DNA of 64,000 bases, from contig OZ017756.1 in NCBI GenBank assembly GCA_963969365.1, positions 1,798,001-1,862,000 of the forward strand. The letters run 5' to 3'. Shown piece after piece: positions 12,880 through 24,079 of the stretch. The position numbers were made by a program, and so were the translations under genes. Below the pieces are notes generated by a model. It was not told the DNA's origin. It did not search any database and saw only the letters and a list, made by a program, of their open reading frames with translations. The first letter of the stretch is position 1. Every line of letters starts with the position of its first letter. This DNA is from Asterochloris sp. CNOR1. Its lineage: Eukaryota; Chlorophyta; Trebouxiophyceae; Trebouxiales; Trebouxiaceae.

Positions 12880-13470
12880 CTAGCGCGTGGCTGCTAAAGT
12901 AATTCTGTCCTTGAGCTGCGTCACAGCTGCTGAAAAAGGGCTCCCGACACCCACCATGCCCTGAATTCGTGTCAGCATGGCAGAGTCCTGGACCTGCAGG
13001 CACATAGCAGCAGTGGCAGGAGGAGGGGAAGGGCAGCTTTCTGCAAAGGGCCTGCTGCCCTCAGCATGAGAACTTTTGTGTTGCCTGCTCATCTGGCATG
13101 CACAGTGTGTCTTCACGCAGGCTTCAGCGGGCTGGCAACAAGGGCTTGTGTGATGCAGACAGCTGAGCATTTGGGCAACGCATCCATGCTTTGGAACTAC
13201 AACAGTTTGTGTCAGGCTTCACACCTGCGCAGCTGCCTCTGCAGCCTCCTGCAGCAGGCCAATGGCTGCGTACTCTTCAGCCTTTCGTGAAGCATCAGCC
13301 TGCTGATTAGCCTGCAACAGCAGCCGTTCACCCATTTGGGTTGCAACAAGCCAACCGCACACACCAGGCGACGAAGTCATCATCCTTGTGCCGCAAACAA
13401 AGGGTTCAGGCAAGAGCAAAAAGCTGGTAGCAGGCCTTGTGCACTCCAGAGGCTGGTGTCATTGTAACGG
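12880..13470 (-). pseudogene. VPS16 3'-end fragment (duplicate)
   Basis: The last two VPS16 exons are recognisable. The terminal exon is 12880-12993 and ends in the same LKDRIT-x-AATR motif and stop as the real gene. The penultimate exon, about 13225-13311, has lost 4 bp relative to 24425-24515, so LPDASRKAEEYA cannot be read in phase with the upstream splice. The next exon upstream (24664-24797 in the real gene) is absent because homology ends near 13470. It is a truncated by-product of the segmental duplication. Confidence 0.8.
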
Positions 13471-14179
13471 GCCTTGCCCTTGGCCAGGCAACAGTTGTTC
13501 TGCCAGCTACCACCAAATTTGCAGCTCCCAGGTACATCTGCATGGCCAGAGACTGGGGTGAGAACAGCCCTGGGTGAGTATGAGCAATGCCCCTGAGACA
13601 CTTGAAGAGACCTATCACCTGAGCTCAGGTGACCTCGAGGTCACCACTAGCGAGTATTCAGTGTTCTGGTCCCGACTGGCCAGATTCGACAGGGCTGAGT
13701 TTCCACCAAAGACTGGTCCACTAATCTTCATCTGCTCCCTGATCTCTTGTTGCTTGTTGTAGCTCATACACCTCACTGAGAGGCGTCGACGCCCGCTGGC
13801 ATCATATCTGTATATAGCATTGAAGACGCCAATGTCAGTAATGACTTGTATGCATCAACCTGCAGCCGCGGAGACTGTGAGTCAGTTCACATGCAGTTGC
13901 TAGTGTTGGACTCTGGCACCAGGAGCTGACCAGTGACACTCACCACCATTGAATGCACTGACAGTGCACACCATCCCATGATGCATATGTGATACCAGTG
14001 ATCGTAACCTTCCTCCCATCATGGAGGTCATTAATTTGTTGTGGTACCCAGCGTACGTTGGGCCTGTCCCAATTGCAAGCCTTCCGGGCTGTCCTATCGT
14101 GAGGGTTATTTGGTTATTTAAAATCCAGTGACGCCAGCTGCCAACAACAAGATGGCAAATCTACAATGCAGCAGCAGCT
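13471..14179. other. Unassigned DNA between duplication edge and hairpins
   Basis: No gene recognised on either strand. ORFs are short and lack family motifs. AT content rises toward 14100, next to the inverted repeats. Confidence 0.4.
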
Positions 14180-14210
14180 TATGTGGCTAAGGATCATCCT
14201 TAGCCACATA
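14180..14210. repeat. Perfect 15-bp inverted repeat, 1-nt centre
   Basis: Arms 14180-14194 and 14196-14210 are exact reverse complements around a single C at 14195. It lies 2 bp from a longer perfect hairpin. Confidence 0.95.
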
Positions 14211-14212
14211 TG

Positions 14213-14287
14213 CATAAGGTATGTGGTCCTTGTGTGTTGCTCTCTGATCCGATCAGAGAGCAACACACAAGGACCACATACCTTATG
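14213..14287. repeat. Perfect 37-bp inverted repeat, 1-nt centre
   Basis: Arms 14213-14249 and 14251-14287 are exact reverse complements around one C at 14250. With almost no loop, this is a cruciform-type structure rather than a normal microRNA precursor. It may be part of a mobile element end or the result of template-switch replication. Confidence 0.95.
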
Positions 14288-14454
14288 ACAACGATTGCCA
14301 TGGCCTTCATGTGAAGGGTGCACCTCAGGACATCTGTAACAGTGACTTCTAGACAAGCTATAGGCCGGCCAAAAGGGGGCACTTAGCACTTGTACAAGGG
14401 CCTCTTGCCAGAAGGACACAAAATTGCATCAGCAGCCAGACCCCACCGCACTCA

Positions 14455-14850
14455 CGGGCCCTTTGCCCCCACATCTCACACCTGACTGGGGGCCCCCCGG
14501 GGGGATCCCCGGAGGTGAGATGTACGCTATAGCTGGCTAGCATACTATCATAGTATGGCCCCTGTGCGAGTAAGTGCCTGCTTACCTGAAGTGTGCATGG
14601 AGTTAGTGACATCAGGGCAACAGGGCCTCTGGCAGGTTTGCAAGCAGGGGCAGGATGCTAGGGGTTTTTCCTCTTCCCGGGAAGGGGCCTGGGCACCAGC
14701 AGTCTCTTCTCCATCTCTCACCTTCACAACTCACACGCTCCTTGGCAGGCGAGGGTCCAGTTGCCTGCAAGAGACTGCCTAGACAGTCCAGGACCCGGTT
14801 CGTGACATCGAGTCTGACATAAGGGACCCCCGCGGCCTGACTCCGAGGTT
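14455..14850. repeat. LTR-like direct repeat, left copy
   Basis: This stretch is homologous in the same orientation to 15885-16240. Shared features are GGCCCTTTGCC, a GTGCATGGAGT segment, CTCACCTTCACAA, a GCTCCTTGG segment, and a GACATAAGGGACC end. Identity is partial (clear substitutions and indels). A GC-rich near-palindrome at 14469-14523 is present only in this copy. The two copies enclose the bZIP-like ORF. Confidence 0.7.
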
Positions 14851-15088
14851 AGCGGAGTTCTAGGAGCCTGATGAGCCATGAGAATCGTTGAAACCTGTCT
14901 CGACGCCAGCTCCCGGCGTACGGCCCGCTGTCACTCACTCTCGGCGTGGTCTCTGGCATCATAACGCCTATATAAGGTAAATTTACTGCTTGGTCAGGAC
15001 TCCAGTACAAAGTGCACAACATCGTCAGTCTTGAGGCAACATTTGAGACGCCAGCCTTGAGGACAACCTGAGGATGAGTTTTGCAAAC

Positions 15089-15571
15089 TCAATGCTCAGC
15101 TAAATCTTGGTTGTCTGGCTCCAACATGTCCAGTTCAGTCATCCAATGGCTGCGAGGTACCTGAAGAAGGCACTGAGACCCATCCAACTGCGGATTGGTG
15201 TAAGTTAGCAGCTGCAGCGGCCACAGGAGTCGTGCTACTTGCTCTTGCAGATGCATGTTCTGCTGCTCATGTAGTGCTACTAGCCCGTGCAATTGCATCT
15301 TCTGATGTTCAAGTAGCGCCACTTGCTCTTGCAGCCCCCTGATCTGCTGCTGAAGTATCGCTGCTTGCTCTCGCAATTGCCCCTCTTGCTGCTGGAGTTG
15401 CGCCACTCGCTCTTGCAGTTGCATCCTCTCATGTCCAGCCACCCTAGCCCGCTCAAGGGCCTCCTCCAGAGCTGCACGTATCCTATCTCGGTGGCGTTGA
15501 GCTGCAAGCCTATTTTGGTGTCGCCTCATGTCAGATTGCCTGCAAACACAGGAGTTATCGACTGCAAACAA
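15089..15571 (-). CDS. bZIP-like basic coiled-coil protein
   Basis: A single open frame of 160 aa. After a short N-terminus comes a basic region NRLAAQRHRDR that fits the bZIP N-x7-R signature, then a long coiled coil in which a 14-residue pattern (L-x-EQVA-x-L-x-x-Q) repeats about five times, rich in Q, L and E. The internal Met at 15529 (MRRHQ) may be the real start, because TTTGCAG just upstream on the minus strand looks like a splice acceptor. It lies between LTR-like direct repeats, so it may belong to a mobile or captured unit. DNA binding is inferred from the basic region only. The C-terminal 35 residues are not recognised. Confidence 0.55.
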   Translation of the reverse strand: MFAVDNSCVCRQSDMRRHQNRLAAQRHRDRIRAALEEALERARVAGHERMQLQERVAQLQQQEGQLREQAAILQQQIRGLQEQVALLEHQKMQLHGLVALHEQQNMHLQEQVARLLWPLQLLTYTNPQLDGSQCLLQVPRSHWMTELDMLEPDNQDLAEH

Positions 15572-15884
15572 CTCAATTGAGTTTGCAAACTCTTGCTAGC
15601 AAGCGTTGCATGAGTACCACCCATACTGGCAGGGTGTACGCGCACATTCATACCTTGATGCTCCCCTGTTTTGCATGGCCTCTCAGGTGCTCCAGGGGAT
15701 AAGCAGTGGCTTTGAGAAACTCTCTACCACAAGATCTATGATGTGCCACTATCTGCAGCATAGGAAGAATGCATCAAGCTGGTGGGTGAGTCCGTCTCAA
15801 AAGAGAGACGGTGCTGGGTTTGATTGCTTGTAGACAAAGAAGGTTTGAGAGCAGGTATTTCTCTCATGCAGGCGCAGCAGCAAA

Positions 15885-16240
15885 TGGACAGGCCCTTTGC
15901 CACCTCATCTCGCACCTGGCTGGGGTGGGGGTGGGCGAGGATATGTATGCCGGCAAACTATTGCCCTGTGCACATGAGTGCCTGCTTCCTGGAGTGTGCA
16001 TGGAGTCGAATGAGATCAGGGCCAGCAGAGGCAGGTTTGCAGGCAGGCGGCAAGAGGACAGGTGTCTATCCTCTTCCCTGGGCACCAGCTCTCTCTTCTC
16101 CATAACTCACCTTCACAAATCACATGCTCCTTGGAAGGGGAGGGGTCCAGTCGTCCGCGAGAAACTGCTCGGCAAGGCGGAGACCCGGCTGTGACAGACG
16201 GGTGACATAAGGGACCTCGCCGCCTCCTGACTGACAACTT
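15885..16240. repeat. LTR-like direct repeat, right copy
   Basis: Second copy of the repeat at 14455-14850, about 1.4 kb downstream in the same orientation. No clear target-site duplication was found by eye. Confidence 0.7.
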
Positions 16241-16329
16241 CATCCTAAGTTTAACTCACAAAGCCCACAAACACAATTCGCGTGCAGGCCACCAATCGAC
16301 AGCACGCACCCGGTGGGTTCCACGTGGTG

Positions 16330-16500
16330 ATTACGCACGGCGATAGCTTGCCCCGCATCAGCGGTGATGATTCAAGCTGGTAGCTTGCATGTGCTGATGC
16401 TTCTTCGACAACCTTGCTATGCACTCAGCCAAACAAAATTGTTGACGCAGCCCCACAAGCCACCAGGATCAACTACTGTGTTGCAGGTCTTGCCAAGATG
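16330..16500. repeat. Direct repeat flanking the Hint gene, left copy
   Basis: Homologous to about 18870-19012: both carry GCTGATGCTTCT, GCAGCCCCACAAGCCACCAG and CAACTACTGTGTTGCAGGT. The copies bracket the Hint-domain gene, about 2.5 kb apart. Confidence 0.75.
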
Positions 16501-16691
16501 TCCCAGCTCCCTGCCTGCACTTGCAGCCTCACCAAGACCAATCTGCCGGGCACGTCTCCCGCAAGCTTCACAACAAGGGGCACCCAGTGTTGATCCCTTG
16601 CACGTCGGCATTCCCTGTGATGTCAACCAGTGGATGCTCTGCTGCAGTCTCTGTTGGCCTGACAGAGAAGCCCCTTCACCACACCTCTTGA

Positions 16692-17728
16692 ATGAGTGTC
16701 ATGACGCATGGCGTTCTGACGATGCTGGTGAACATGGCTGGCACGAATGCGGCCTGCACTCCAACGGGTGTCAGCCGTGTGTTTCAGCTAGATGGTGAAA
16801 GTGATCCATGTTGTCCGGGTCATGTGTGCTCAGGGTCTTCACCGAGTGCGACCGGCATGTGTATTGCCACCAAGAATGGTAAGTGATGCTTTTGCAACAG
16901 CACCCCTCGATTACTTGAAGCAGCATTGCATCCGCGAGCATTGAGCCCCTCCCACTGCCGTTCAGGAGGATGCTTCCCAGGTGATGCACAGGTCATTGTT
17001 CGTGGCAGAGGCAGCATATCCATCAGCCAATTGCACCTTGGCAATCAGGTGCTCAGTGTATGGCGCAGGACTTTCACGTACAATGAGGTAGGATGGTTGG
17101 GCATGTTGCAGTCTTCCCATGCACCCTGTGCGTCTGAGCTGTGTCACTGGCGCATTGATGCTCACCGGCTCATGTACCTGTCTCAGTGCTTTGCAGGTAT
17201 TCTTATCTGGACGTTATGATGCAATAGCTACATATCCCATTGTGTCTGTGACTATTGCACAGGGATACTTCAGCAGATCGCTCAAGGTGACTGACACCCA
17301 CTTTCTGCCTGCTGATGGGGTCATGGCATATGCCAGAGATGCTGCGATCAGTGCTTCGCTGACCTTCATGGGCGAGGACGACCCCCTCCACACTGGAACC
17401 ATCGTGGCAAAGGACATCGTTTTAGGTATTGATTCACCTGCAGGGCAGTGAATTTGTTGTGAACGGTGTCGGTGCTACCCGTACGGCAAGTGCCTCCGCG
17501 CTTTCAGATTGCGTGCTTGATGCGGTGAAGCCACGGGCCTTCCTCTATGATCTGCCTGGTGTCTACCAGATCATGCTGAAGCTGCTGGGCTATTGTGAAG
17601 CCAACTTGGCCCCAGCCCGGCTGAGCTTAAAATTTGGTAAGATCCTGTTTTTGCTCAGCGTAAGGCTTGCAGCACTGGCTCAAAACATGTTGGACGACGC
17701 AGGTCATCCTCAAGCCATGGCATATTGA
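16692..17728 (+). CDS. Hint (hedgehog/intein) domain protein with small Cys-rich domain
   Basis: Four exons in phase: 16692-16878, 16966-17087, 17197-17418, 17444-17728 (271 aa). Exon 1 has a moderately hydrophobic start and a six-cysteine segment (ACTPTG, DPCCPGHVC, TGMC) like a small secreted knot. Exon 2 opens with GGCFPGDAQV, the N-terminal cysteine nucleophile block of Hint domains, followed by SQLHLGNQVLSV. Exon 3 carries KVTDTHFLPADG, corresponding to the Hint T-x-x-H block. By family knowledge such domains cleave the chain just before the cysteine; a secreted or surface role is inferred. The donor at 17419 (GTTTTA) is weak and was chosen for phase. More exons upstream, near 16364-16500, are possible. 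The gene sits between direct repeats inside the accessory insert. Confidence 0.7.
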
Positions 17729-20449
17729 TTGGGGTACACCTACTCAGTGGGCTGTCAGCAAGAGCTTACTTTATTTCAAGGCACTGATTGCTGATCAACA
17801 ACCTCACCCTGTAGCATGATCTTGCACATGCCACGCTCCAAAGAAGAGACACAAGCTTAGTACAAGTCTGTCAGCGATGTTCGGGCCTTGACGAAGGCGG
17901 GGTGCTCTCAGGTTCTGCAAGTGAGCCGCGCACACCCCTCCTTGGGAGGACCCAGGCATACATCGACCCGCCAAACTGATCTCTTGACAAGAACTTTTCA
18001 TTGTGCTCGGGCCTTTGATCCGTGCAACTTGAATGGGCTCAAACATGAGTATTACAGTGTCTGATTTCTTCGATTCACGTTGTCTTCGGGATGTCAGCCG
18101 CCTGATTGCTTCACAGTTCAGCTAGTTACCGCAATCATTGCAGCTGGGGATCATTGCAATTAAGAGTCAAAGGCAAGGGGGCGGGGAGGGGAAGGGGGGG
18201 ACTCCAGACCAGCTGGTCTGTCTGTGGACAGCTTTTTGCTGAGCTCGAGCTGCCTCTGTTGGCCTGGGGTTGACCCCAACGTTGCAAATGTTCCAGTGAG
18301 CTGCAGCAATGGAGTGCAAGTGAGTCAATTGAAGAATGTGAATGCTGATATGCAGCTGGCAGATTGCAGTGCGAGAGGTTGTCCCATCCAGACTATGGCA
18401 AGGAAGCACAGGGCCAAGCAGGATGACAGCTCAGTTGGGTCTTGGCACAATACATGTAGGAAGCTGATCAGCTTAATGAGGTCGCAGACGTCCACAAGAA
18501 GGGGCTGCATTGCCAAAAGGGGGCTGGGCTACCAACTCAGCAGAGGACAGCAACAGATCTGTCTGTGCACGCTGACAGCATCTTGCTTACCTGCCTCTGC
18601 TGAGGAGCGCTGTTCTAGCCTGATGTGCCATGCTCGAGTCTCGCAGACGCCAAGTAACCTTTGCCAGTCATCTCAGTTGTCCTCTGTATTTGATTGTGTG
18701 GGCTGCCTGGTGAACATCTGTTGTGGACTAGGCGCCTGATGGAGGGGTCCTGCTGTCAGCTCTGAAAGGATGATATCCACTATCACATGGCGGCGTCCCA
18801 TGTGGCACTGATCGTACTTCTTCTTCATAACCTAACATCAATCATCCAAAACGGCCGCGGCTCACCCACCCACAAACGCAATGTCCGCGGTGCATCTGCT
18901 GATGCTTCTCTGACGACCTCATAGTGCACTCAGAAGACCGTCCCTCTGAAGCAGCCCCACAAGCCACCAGAGTCAACTACTGTGTTGCAGGTCCTGCCAA
19001 CTCCAGGCATGCCTAATCAGCCAGGTGCAGTTCCGTGATGGTGTGCTCTCTAGCCTCTCGGCGGTCTATGGCATGCTGCACCCCCCTTACTCTACTGAAG
19101 TACAGCCTGCTGCACAGATGCAAAAGCTCTACTTTTGCAGGATCTTGATTGCCACCAGGCGTGTTGCTGTATTGGAGGCTGTTGGTAAGGGCTAAGGCAA
19201 CACCTGGGCTGGGTTAAAGTGGCAAAACCCCATGCTTGCCTGCTCACTTTCTCTGTGACAACCAGTGTTGCATTTGCTTAGTGCAAGCCATACCCAGCAA
19301 TACCATACTCAGCAGCACCACTGAGGCACCGTAAGCTGAGGTGCTGAAGCAATAGGCTACCTGGCAAGTGGTTTTCTCAGCTGAAACCACTTGCTAGATG
19401 GCGCTTAACAGATGTTTGTTTGGCTGACACATCTTGAGCTGAAGAGCTGTTGCTCCATTGCATTTGGTTTGTGCCATGACACTTTGCCTGACTCTCACTG
19501 CAGCTTGATCAACAAAGGTATCAGAATTAATTGACTAATGAAGCACTGCTCTGATGTCAAACACTGTGGCTTTCTTGACTGCAGTTTATTTGCGCTGCCC
19601 TACCCACAGCCAACATCTAGGGGCCCAAACCTCTCCCACTTGTGCTCAAGGTATGGACAACACAGTAAGTCTTGGCAGTTTGGACTGTCATTATTCAGAA
19701 ATTGCTTGGCTAGAAAATTTGCCGCTGATGCCGGTCAAGAATTTCATCTGAGCGCGTTGCACGTCATGTGTTGAGAAGAGCCATGGCTTTCAGGTCAAAG
19801 AATCCTCTCGATTCCTTTGTGAAAGGATGATACCGGCCTCGCTTCTACTTCTTGCTGTAGCTGCTGCAGGTGCAATGGTCTCTGTGAATTTGCAGCAATG
19901 CTTCTGTCTTCCTATGCTCTCCTTGCAACAAGTCAGCTTATGCCCCTCTGCACTGAGGGTGTCCTGACATGCTTTGCAGCTGCTGCTAGCAGCTGCAAAG
20001 TAGCGCTACTCCAATCAAAACCAGTCTGCAGTGTGCACTGGGCAACACTTCAGGGCGGTACTTCTGTTTAAAGTTGCCAGGTACCATCATGCACTGCATT
20101 TGACCTGTCATTCCTTTGTCATCAGCTGCATATGAGTGGGCTTAACTTTTTTCAATTTTTTTCTGCAGTTGATTATCTGGCCGTGCACATGTGTGCCCGT
20201 CTGAAAGCCCCAGGGGAGGGCCCTGCGCTTGCCCAACACCTGCTGATGTGGCATCTGGAGTGGCAATGTGTATGCCTGCTTTAGCCCCAGAAGTACCATT
20301 GCAGCAGTAGCAATCAAAGTGTTGGACATGTCCAAGGCATGGGGCCTAACTCAGCGGGGGCTTGAGAGGCAAGCTTGCCTCTCCCTCTGCACCTAATTGG
20401 CTGGCAATCAACTTTATGCTGCATGGTCTTTGTCACCCAACGACAGCTG
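17729..20449. other. 2.7-kb region without a recognised gene
   Basis: Holds a direct repeat of the Hint 5' flank (about 18870-19012), a G-rich run near 18180-18205 and an open frame at 18224-18739 with no recognised motif. From 19.1 kb the sequence becomes more AT-rich with no coding-like frame. It is likely decayed or intergenic DNA between the accessory genes and the right duplication unit. Confidence 0.4.
18870..19012. repeat. Direct repeat flanking the Hint gene, right copy
   Basis: Second copy of the repeat at 16330-16500, same orientation, moderately diverged. Confidence 0.75.
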
Positions 20450-20702
20450 CTGCTGCTTTTTGTGCTGCAGATGTAGAGCTGCACAGCTGAATCATAACTA
20501 ACTAGCAGACGGACTGCCTGGCCGCCCTAAGACCAGGCAGGCTCATGGGAATCTCTCACGACATACACCTGCCCTCAGCTGGGGAGACCGTCCACCCTTA
20601 GCAGCTGCTTGTCTGCAGCCCTTCGCCGCAGCAAGAGGGACTGTCCAACTTCAAGCATGCTCAGTCTCTGCAACTTGCTCACGACTTGGTGCCTGCCTGC
20701 AG

Positions 20703-21410
20703 CTTGGGAGACCATCGATGGTGGATATCGATGGTGGATATCCACCCCTGGCAGGTGCTGGACGGCGTAGTTCGTGGCCGCACTGTGGTGGTCCTGGGGA
20801 GTGCAATGGAGCCCATGCCTAAGCACAGCATGGCAAAGCTCAGTCCCATATCCGCAAGGGTGTTTGATCTGGTGACCAGCCCAGCCTTGCGGGTGAGTAA
20901 GCTTGCTCTAGGCCCTGCTGCTTTTGTGTCACGCTGCAATCTGACCTGTCATGAACAATAACTGGCAGCCGTTTTCTGGGCATGCCTCACGCAGCACAGT
21001 GAGATTTGTGTACCTCACAATGCCCTAAGCGCTGGGAGCGTGTGAGATGCTGCATGTGCATGCGCATCTGTGGCTCTTGTGTTCCAATCACATCACCTGC
21101 CCTTCAATAGGGTGCATATTTGTTCGGGCTGCAGGTCCCACATGCAGAGGCCAAGGGACTTCCACCTCGCTATGTGCTGGTGACAGGCATGTCAGCAGCA
21201 GAGAATGTGCGGGACGTGACACAATTAAGGTGCTAGAGTGCTTGGTTCACATCTGCTGGCTGGCGGCTGCGCAGCCTTGCGTATCCACCAAATGTGTGCC
21301 TGGGGTCCATCTGCAGGCAAGCATAGTCAGCCTGGGGAGGAGCATCAGTTCATGTGCCTGATGACTTGGAGATGTTCCATCTTGAGCGAAATGAAATCTT
21401 GCCAGCAGCT
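20703..21410 (+). pseudogene. SAP/RNase Z-like 3'-end fragment (duplicate)
   Basis: Copies of the last three exons of the gene at 3893-10246. The first (20703-20892) keeps HPWQVLDGVVRGRTVVVLG, but a tandem duplication of GATGGTGGATATC sits near its start and a missing base after AKLSP shifts the frame. The second (about 21137-21225) keeps SAAENVRDV; its donor is altered. The last has a short insertion. No upstream exons are present, so it is a dead fragment. Confidence 0.8.
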
Positions 21411-21509
21411 TTTGAACCTGCGGGCCGTTCACAGCCCTTCAAAGGCGAATTCAGTGGCTGGACACATGTAGCAGGTGTCAATATTCAGCCGACAACCAAT
21501 TTTAAGAAC

Positions 21510-23158
21510 TCAAGCTTGAGGGAGGCATGTCGGCAGTCCCACATGGGACATGCTCAATTTTGGCAGCTGGAAGACATTTGTTGGCAAGTTCTCACAAAGC
21601 AAGAGGTCATCACTCAGCTCTTGCAGGTCTGAGATATAGCCAAACCAATAAATTATCATGCCTGGCCCAAAACGGTTGATGTACTTTTCATATTGCTCCC
21701 TCAGTTGTTCTCTGCATGGCAGCCACCCATTCCTTTGGCTTTCCCTTCCTGACTAACTGCGCTGTCTGTCTCTGACCCCTCACCTGTGCATGCAGTCGTC
21801 TCCAAAAGTTGCTTTGCTGTCAATCCAGTTTACGATGTGGCCTCCCACAGCGACTGGCACCTGCACGCTTGGGGCAAATCTCTCATTAGCAGGAAAGTGT
21901 TCATGGTAGACGAGCATTGACTTGACAGCACTGCACCCAGTTTGCGGTGGAAGCTGCATGCAATCAACAAATCACATGTGCCGTCTACCTGTAGCAGTGC
22001 ATCTGGCGTTTTGAAGTAGCCCTGCTCCCGCAGGTTTGCCTCCGTCCAGAACTCAATGCCCAGGTCAGCCAGCTTGCTGTTCAGCACTGCCTCATACTGG
22101 GTGCCTGCATTGGAGGACCATCGGGCTCTGCATGCCTTGCCGCGGCGGCCTGCTGTGGAAGCATACAGATGCACTCTGTCACGCCTAACTTACTGCAGTG
22201 CAGACATCAGCGAGGCATTGCTGTGCGGGAGATGGAATTGCTTGGCCTGGCCAGGAAGCAAGCAAGAGTAGGCCATAGCTGGCCTGCAAGATCTTTGCAG
22301 GCAGGTATAAGTCAAGCACCATGGCCCCACCTTTCTGCTTTCTCAGTGCGTTGCACCGAGGGCTGTACACGCAGTCACAGTCCACACAGGTCTGGATGTC
22401 GCCAGCCAGGCGCTCCAGGAGGGACTGCTGGGCGGGCAGCTCCTCTGCAGGGAGGCTGGGGCAGGCAAGGATTTGGTGCGGGTCCCTCAGCAGCTGCGTG
22501 ATCACCTGCTGGTCACAGGAGGCAGCCTCACTCTGTGCTGTCTGCATTTTGCTCATGCAGCCATGAGCAGCTGCTCTGGCCAACAGCACCCGTAGCACAG
22601 CAGGCACCGCACAGCTGAAGCCGTTGTTGAGCGGCTTGTGGTGCAAGGGCCGGAATCGGGCAATCAACATGGCAAGCTTGTTGCTGTACAGCGTCCGTGC
22701 AATGTGCAGCCCCCACTGCTTGCCTTTGGTAAGGACTGCAGCTGCAGCGGCAGGCATTTTAGCAGCTCCCTCATGAAGATGCAGGGCTGCATGCTGGCAG
22801 AGGTCGCCAGCTCCAAGATGTCAGCTCCAGCCTGGTACCTGCGCTGCAAGATGCTGTGAACGTTCGGTGGCCAGGCTGCTGCGCGCCAAGCCTCACCTGG
22901 CAGTCAGCAATGCAATGTTTGCCCGTAGCGCTGGCATGCTGTGCTTCACTTGGGCCATGGCCTCTTGCAGGTATATGCTGAGGATGGTGTCATCTGAAGC
23001 CCTGCAGGCAGCAGTGCTAGGTCCCAAGGCATCCTGCGTGAGCAGCAAGCACATGTATGCGCCCACTTGAAGCTTTTGGCCAATGCTGGCCGCCATGGCC
23101 ATGCATTGCAGGGGATTCTCAAAGCATCAGCAAGGTCCGCATAGCTTTGCCGGTCCAT
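21510..23158 (-). CDS. CDIN1: CDIN1-like (C15orf41/TPD family) nuclease, intact copy
   Basis: Seven exons in phase: 23158-23067, 23001-22897, 22853-22737, 22575-22331, 22104-21989, 21860-21784, 21711-21510 (317 aa). The N-terminal helical part ([38 protein letters not shown]) and the C-terminal PD-(D/E)XK nuclease part match CDAN1-interacting nuclease 1. Key residues are D221 in TPDALLQ, D239 and K241 in [10 protein letters not shown], then [15 protein letters not shown] near the end. Human CDIN1 binds codanin-1 and is linked to erythroid disease; in algae its role is unknown, probably a nuclear DNA or chromatin function. The third intron's donor (GTCCTT) is weak. VPS16 ends 922 bp upstream on the same strand. 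Confidence 0.82.
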
Positions 23159-24079
23159 TGCTTCAGCAGTCTGGCACAGCTCAGATCAGCATAGCGAAAG
23201 AAGGAAAGATCTGCTGCCAAAAGATATCTCCCGAAATGCGCAGATGATCTGCAGCCCCAACAACCCAATGTCCGTGTCTTGATCTGCCCTCTCAGCAGCC
23301 CAGCTTGCGCCTACCTTGATCACCCTATACTGCCCCTCTGGCAGCTGTCTGTTGATGTGTTCAGGACAGCATTGTGTGCAATGCACATTGGACTCAGGAG
23401 TTTGTCCTGGATGTTGCCGTAAACAAGGTGCCTCAGATGCATTGGCAGCCTACACAGGGACATGCCAAAGCGAAGGATTTGAGGAGCTTGGAATGTGCAA
23501 CAGAACCTGTTGTGCTGTCACCTGATATGGCTGCATTTGGATCTGGTACAGATGGATGCACGCAGCAGCGTCCCTGGCTGGGCCAATGGCTCCTGAGGCG
23601 CTAACTGTAGTTGAGATCTTCATGCAGGACGCCACTTGCTTGCCCTTCAGGCTATGGCCCTGTGGGCAACTACCCTGCATGTTGCGCTGAGGCCCTTTTC
23701 GACATGTGACAAATTGGTAGGACACATGCATGCCATCCCTAGCAGCGTGCACACAATCGAAGCTGTCTGCACCTGGCGGCAAAAAGAAATGCTATCTGTC
23801 ATGTGAGTGATGTGAAAGCCATGCCGCCACAGCTTCGCATTGGGCAGGTGGTGGTAACATTGGGCGCCCAGACATGCCAAGGTGTCTGTTGACTTCTGCC
23901 CTGGGTGGGCAGTATGGCGTGCACCTGGAGACCAGGGACTCTTCAGGTGCTGATAGCTGCTTGAGTTGCAATCTCCAGTGGAGCACCGCTTGGCACTTAC
24001 ATAACTTCTTCCTGTCTACAAAGACAAGCAGTACTGATGAAGTTTAGCCCCAAGCTGAAGCTATGCATGCAGCGGCACT
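23159..24079. other. Spacer between VPS16 and CDIN1
   Basis: No gene recognised. It should contain the VPS16 3' UTR and the CDIN1 promoter. To 23889 it is nearly identical to the left duplication unit. Confidence 0.5.

Larger units (their letters stand above)
9310..13470. repeat. Large segmental duplication, left copy
   Basis: This segment is homologous, in direct orientation, to about 20450-24660 (offset about 11.2 kb). It holds the last three exons of the SAP/RNase Z-like gene, a CDIN1 copy and the 3' end of VPS16. From 11323 to 12683 the two copies show only one mismatch (position 12273 G versus 23479 T), while both flanks differ by many substitutions and small indels. The edges are approximate because identity fades. 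Confidence 0.9.

Noticed and set aside
14213-14287. Hairpin as a microRNA precursor
   Set aside because: Perfect arms with a one-base centre leave no loop and no bulges, unlike typical precursors.
18224-18739. 171-codon plus-strand ORF with many cysteines
   Set aside because: No recognised motif, no splice partners, and cysteine content follows from TGC-rich DNA; similar frames occur in introns.
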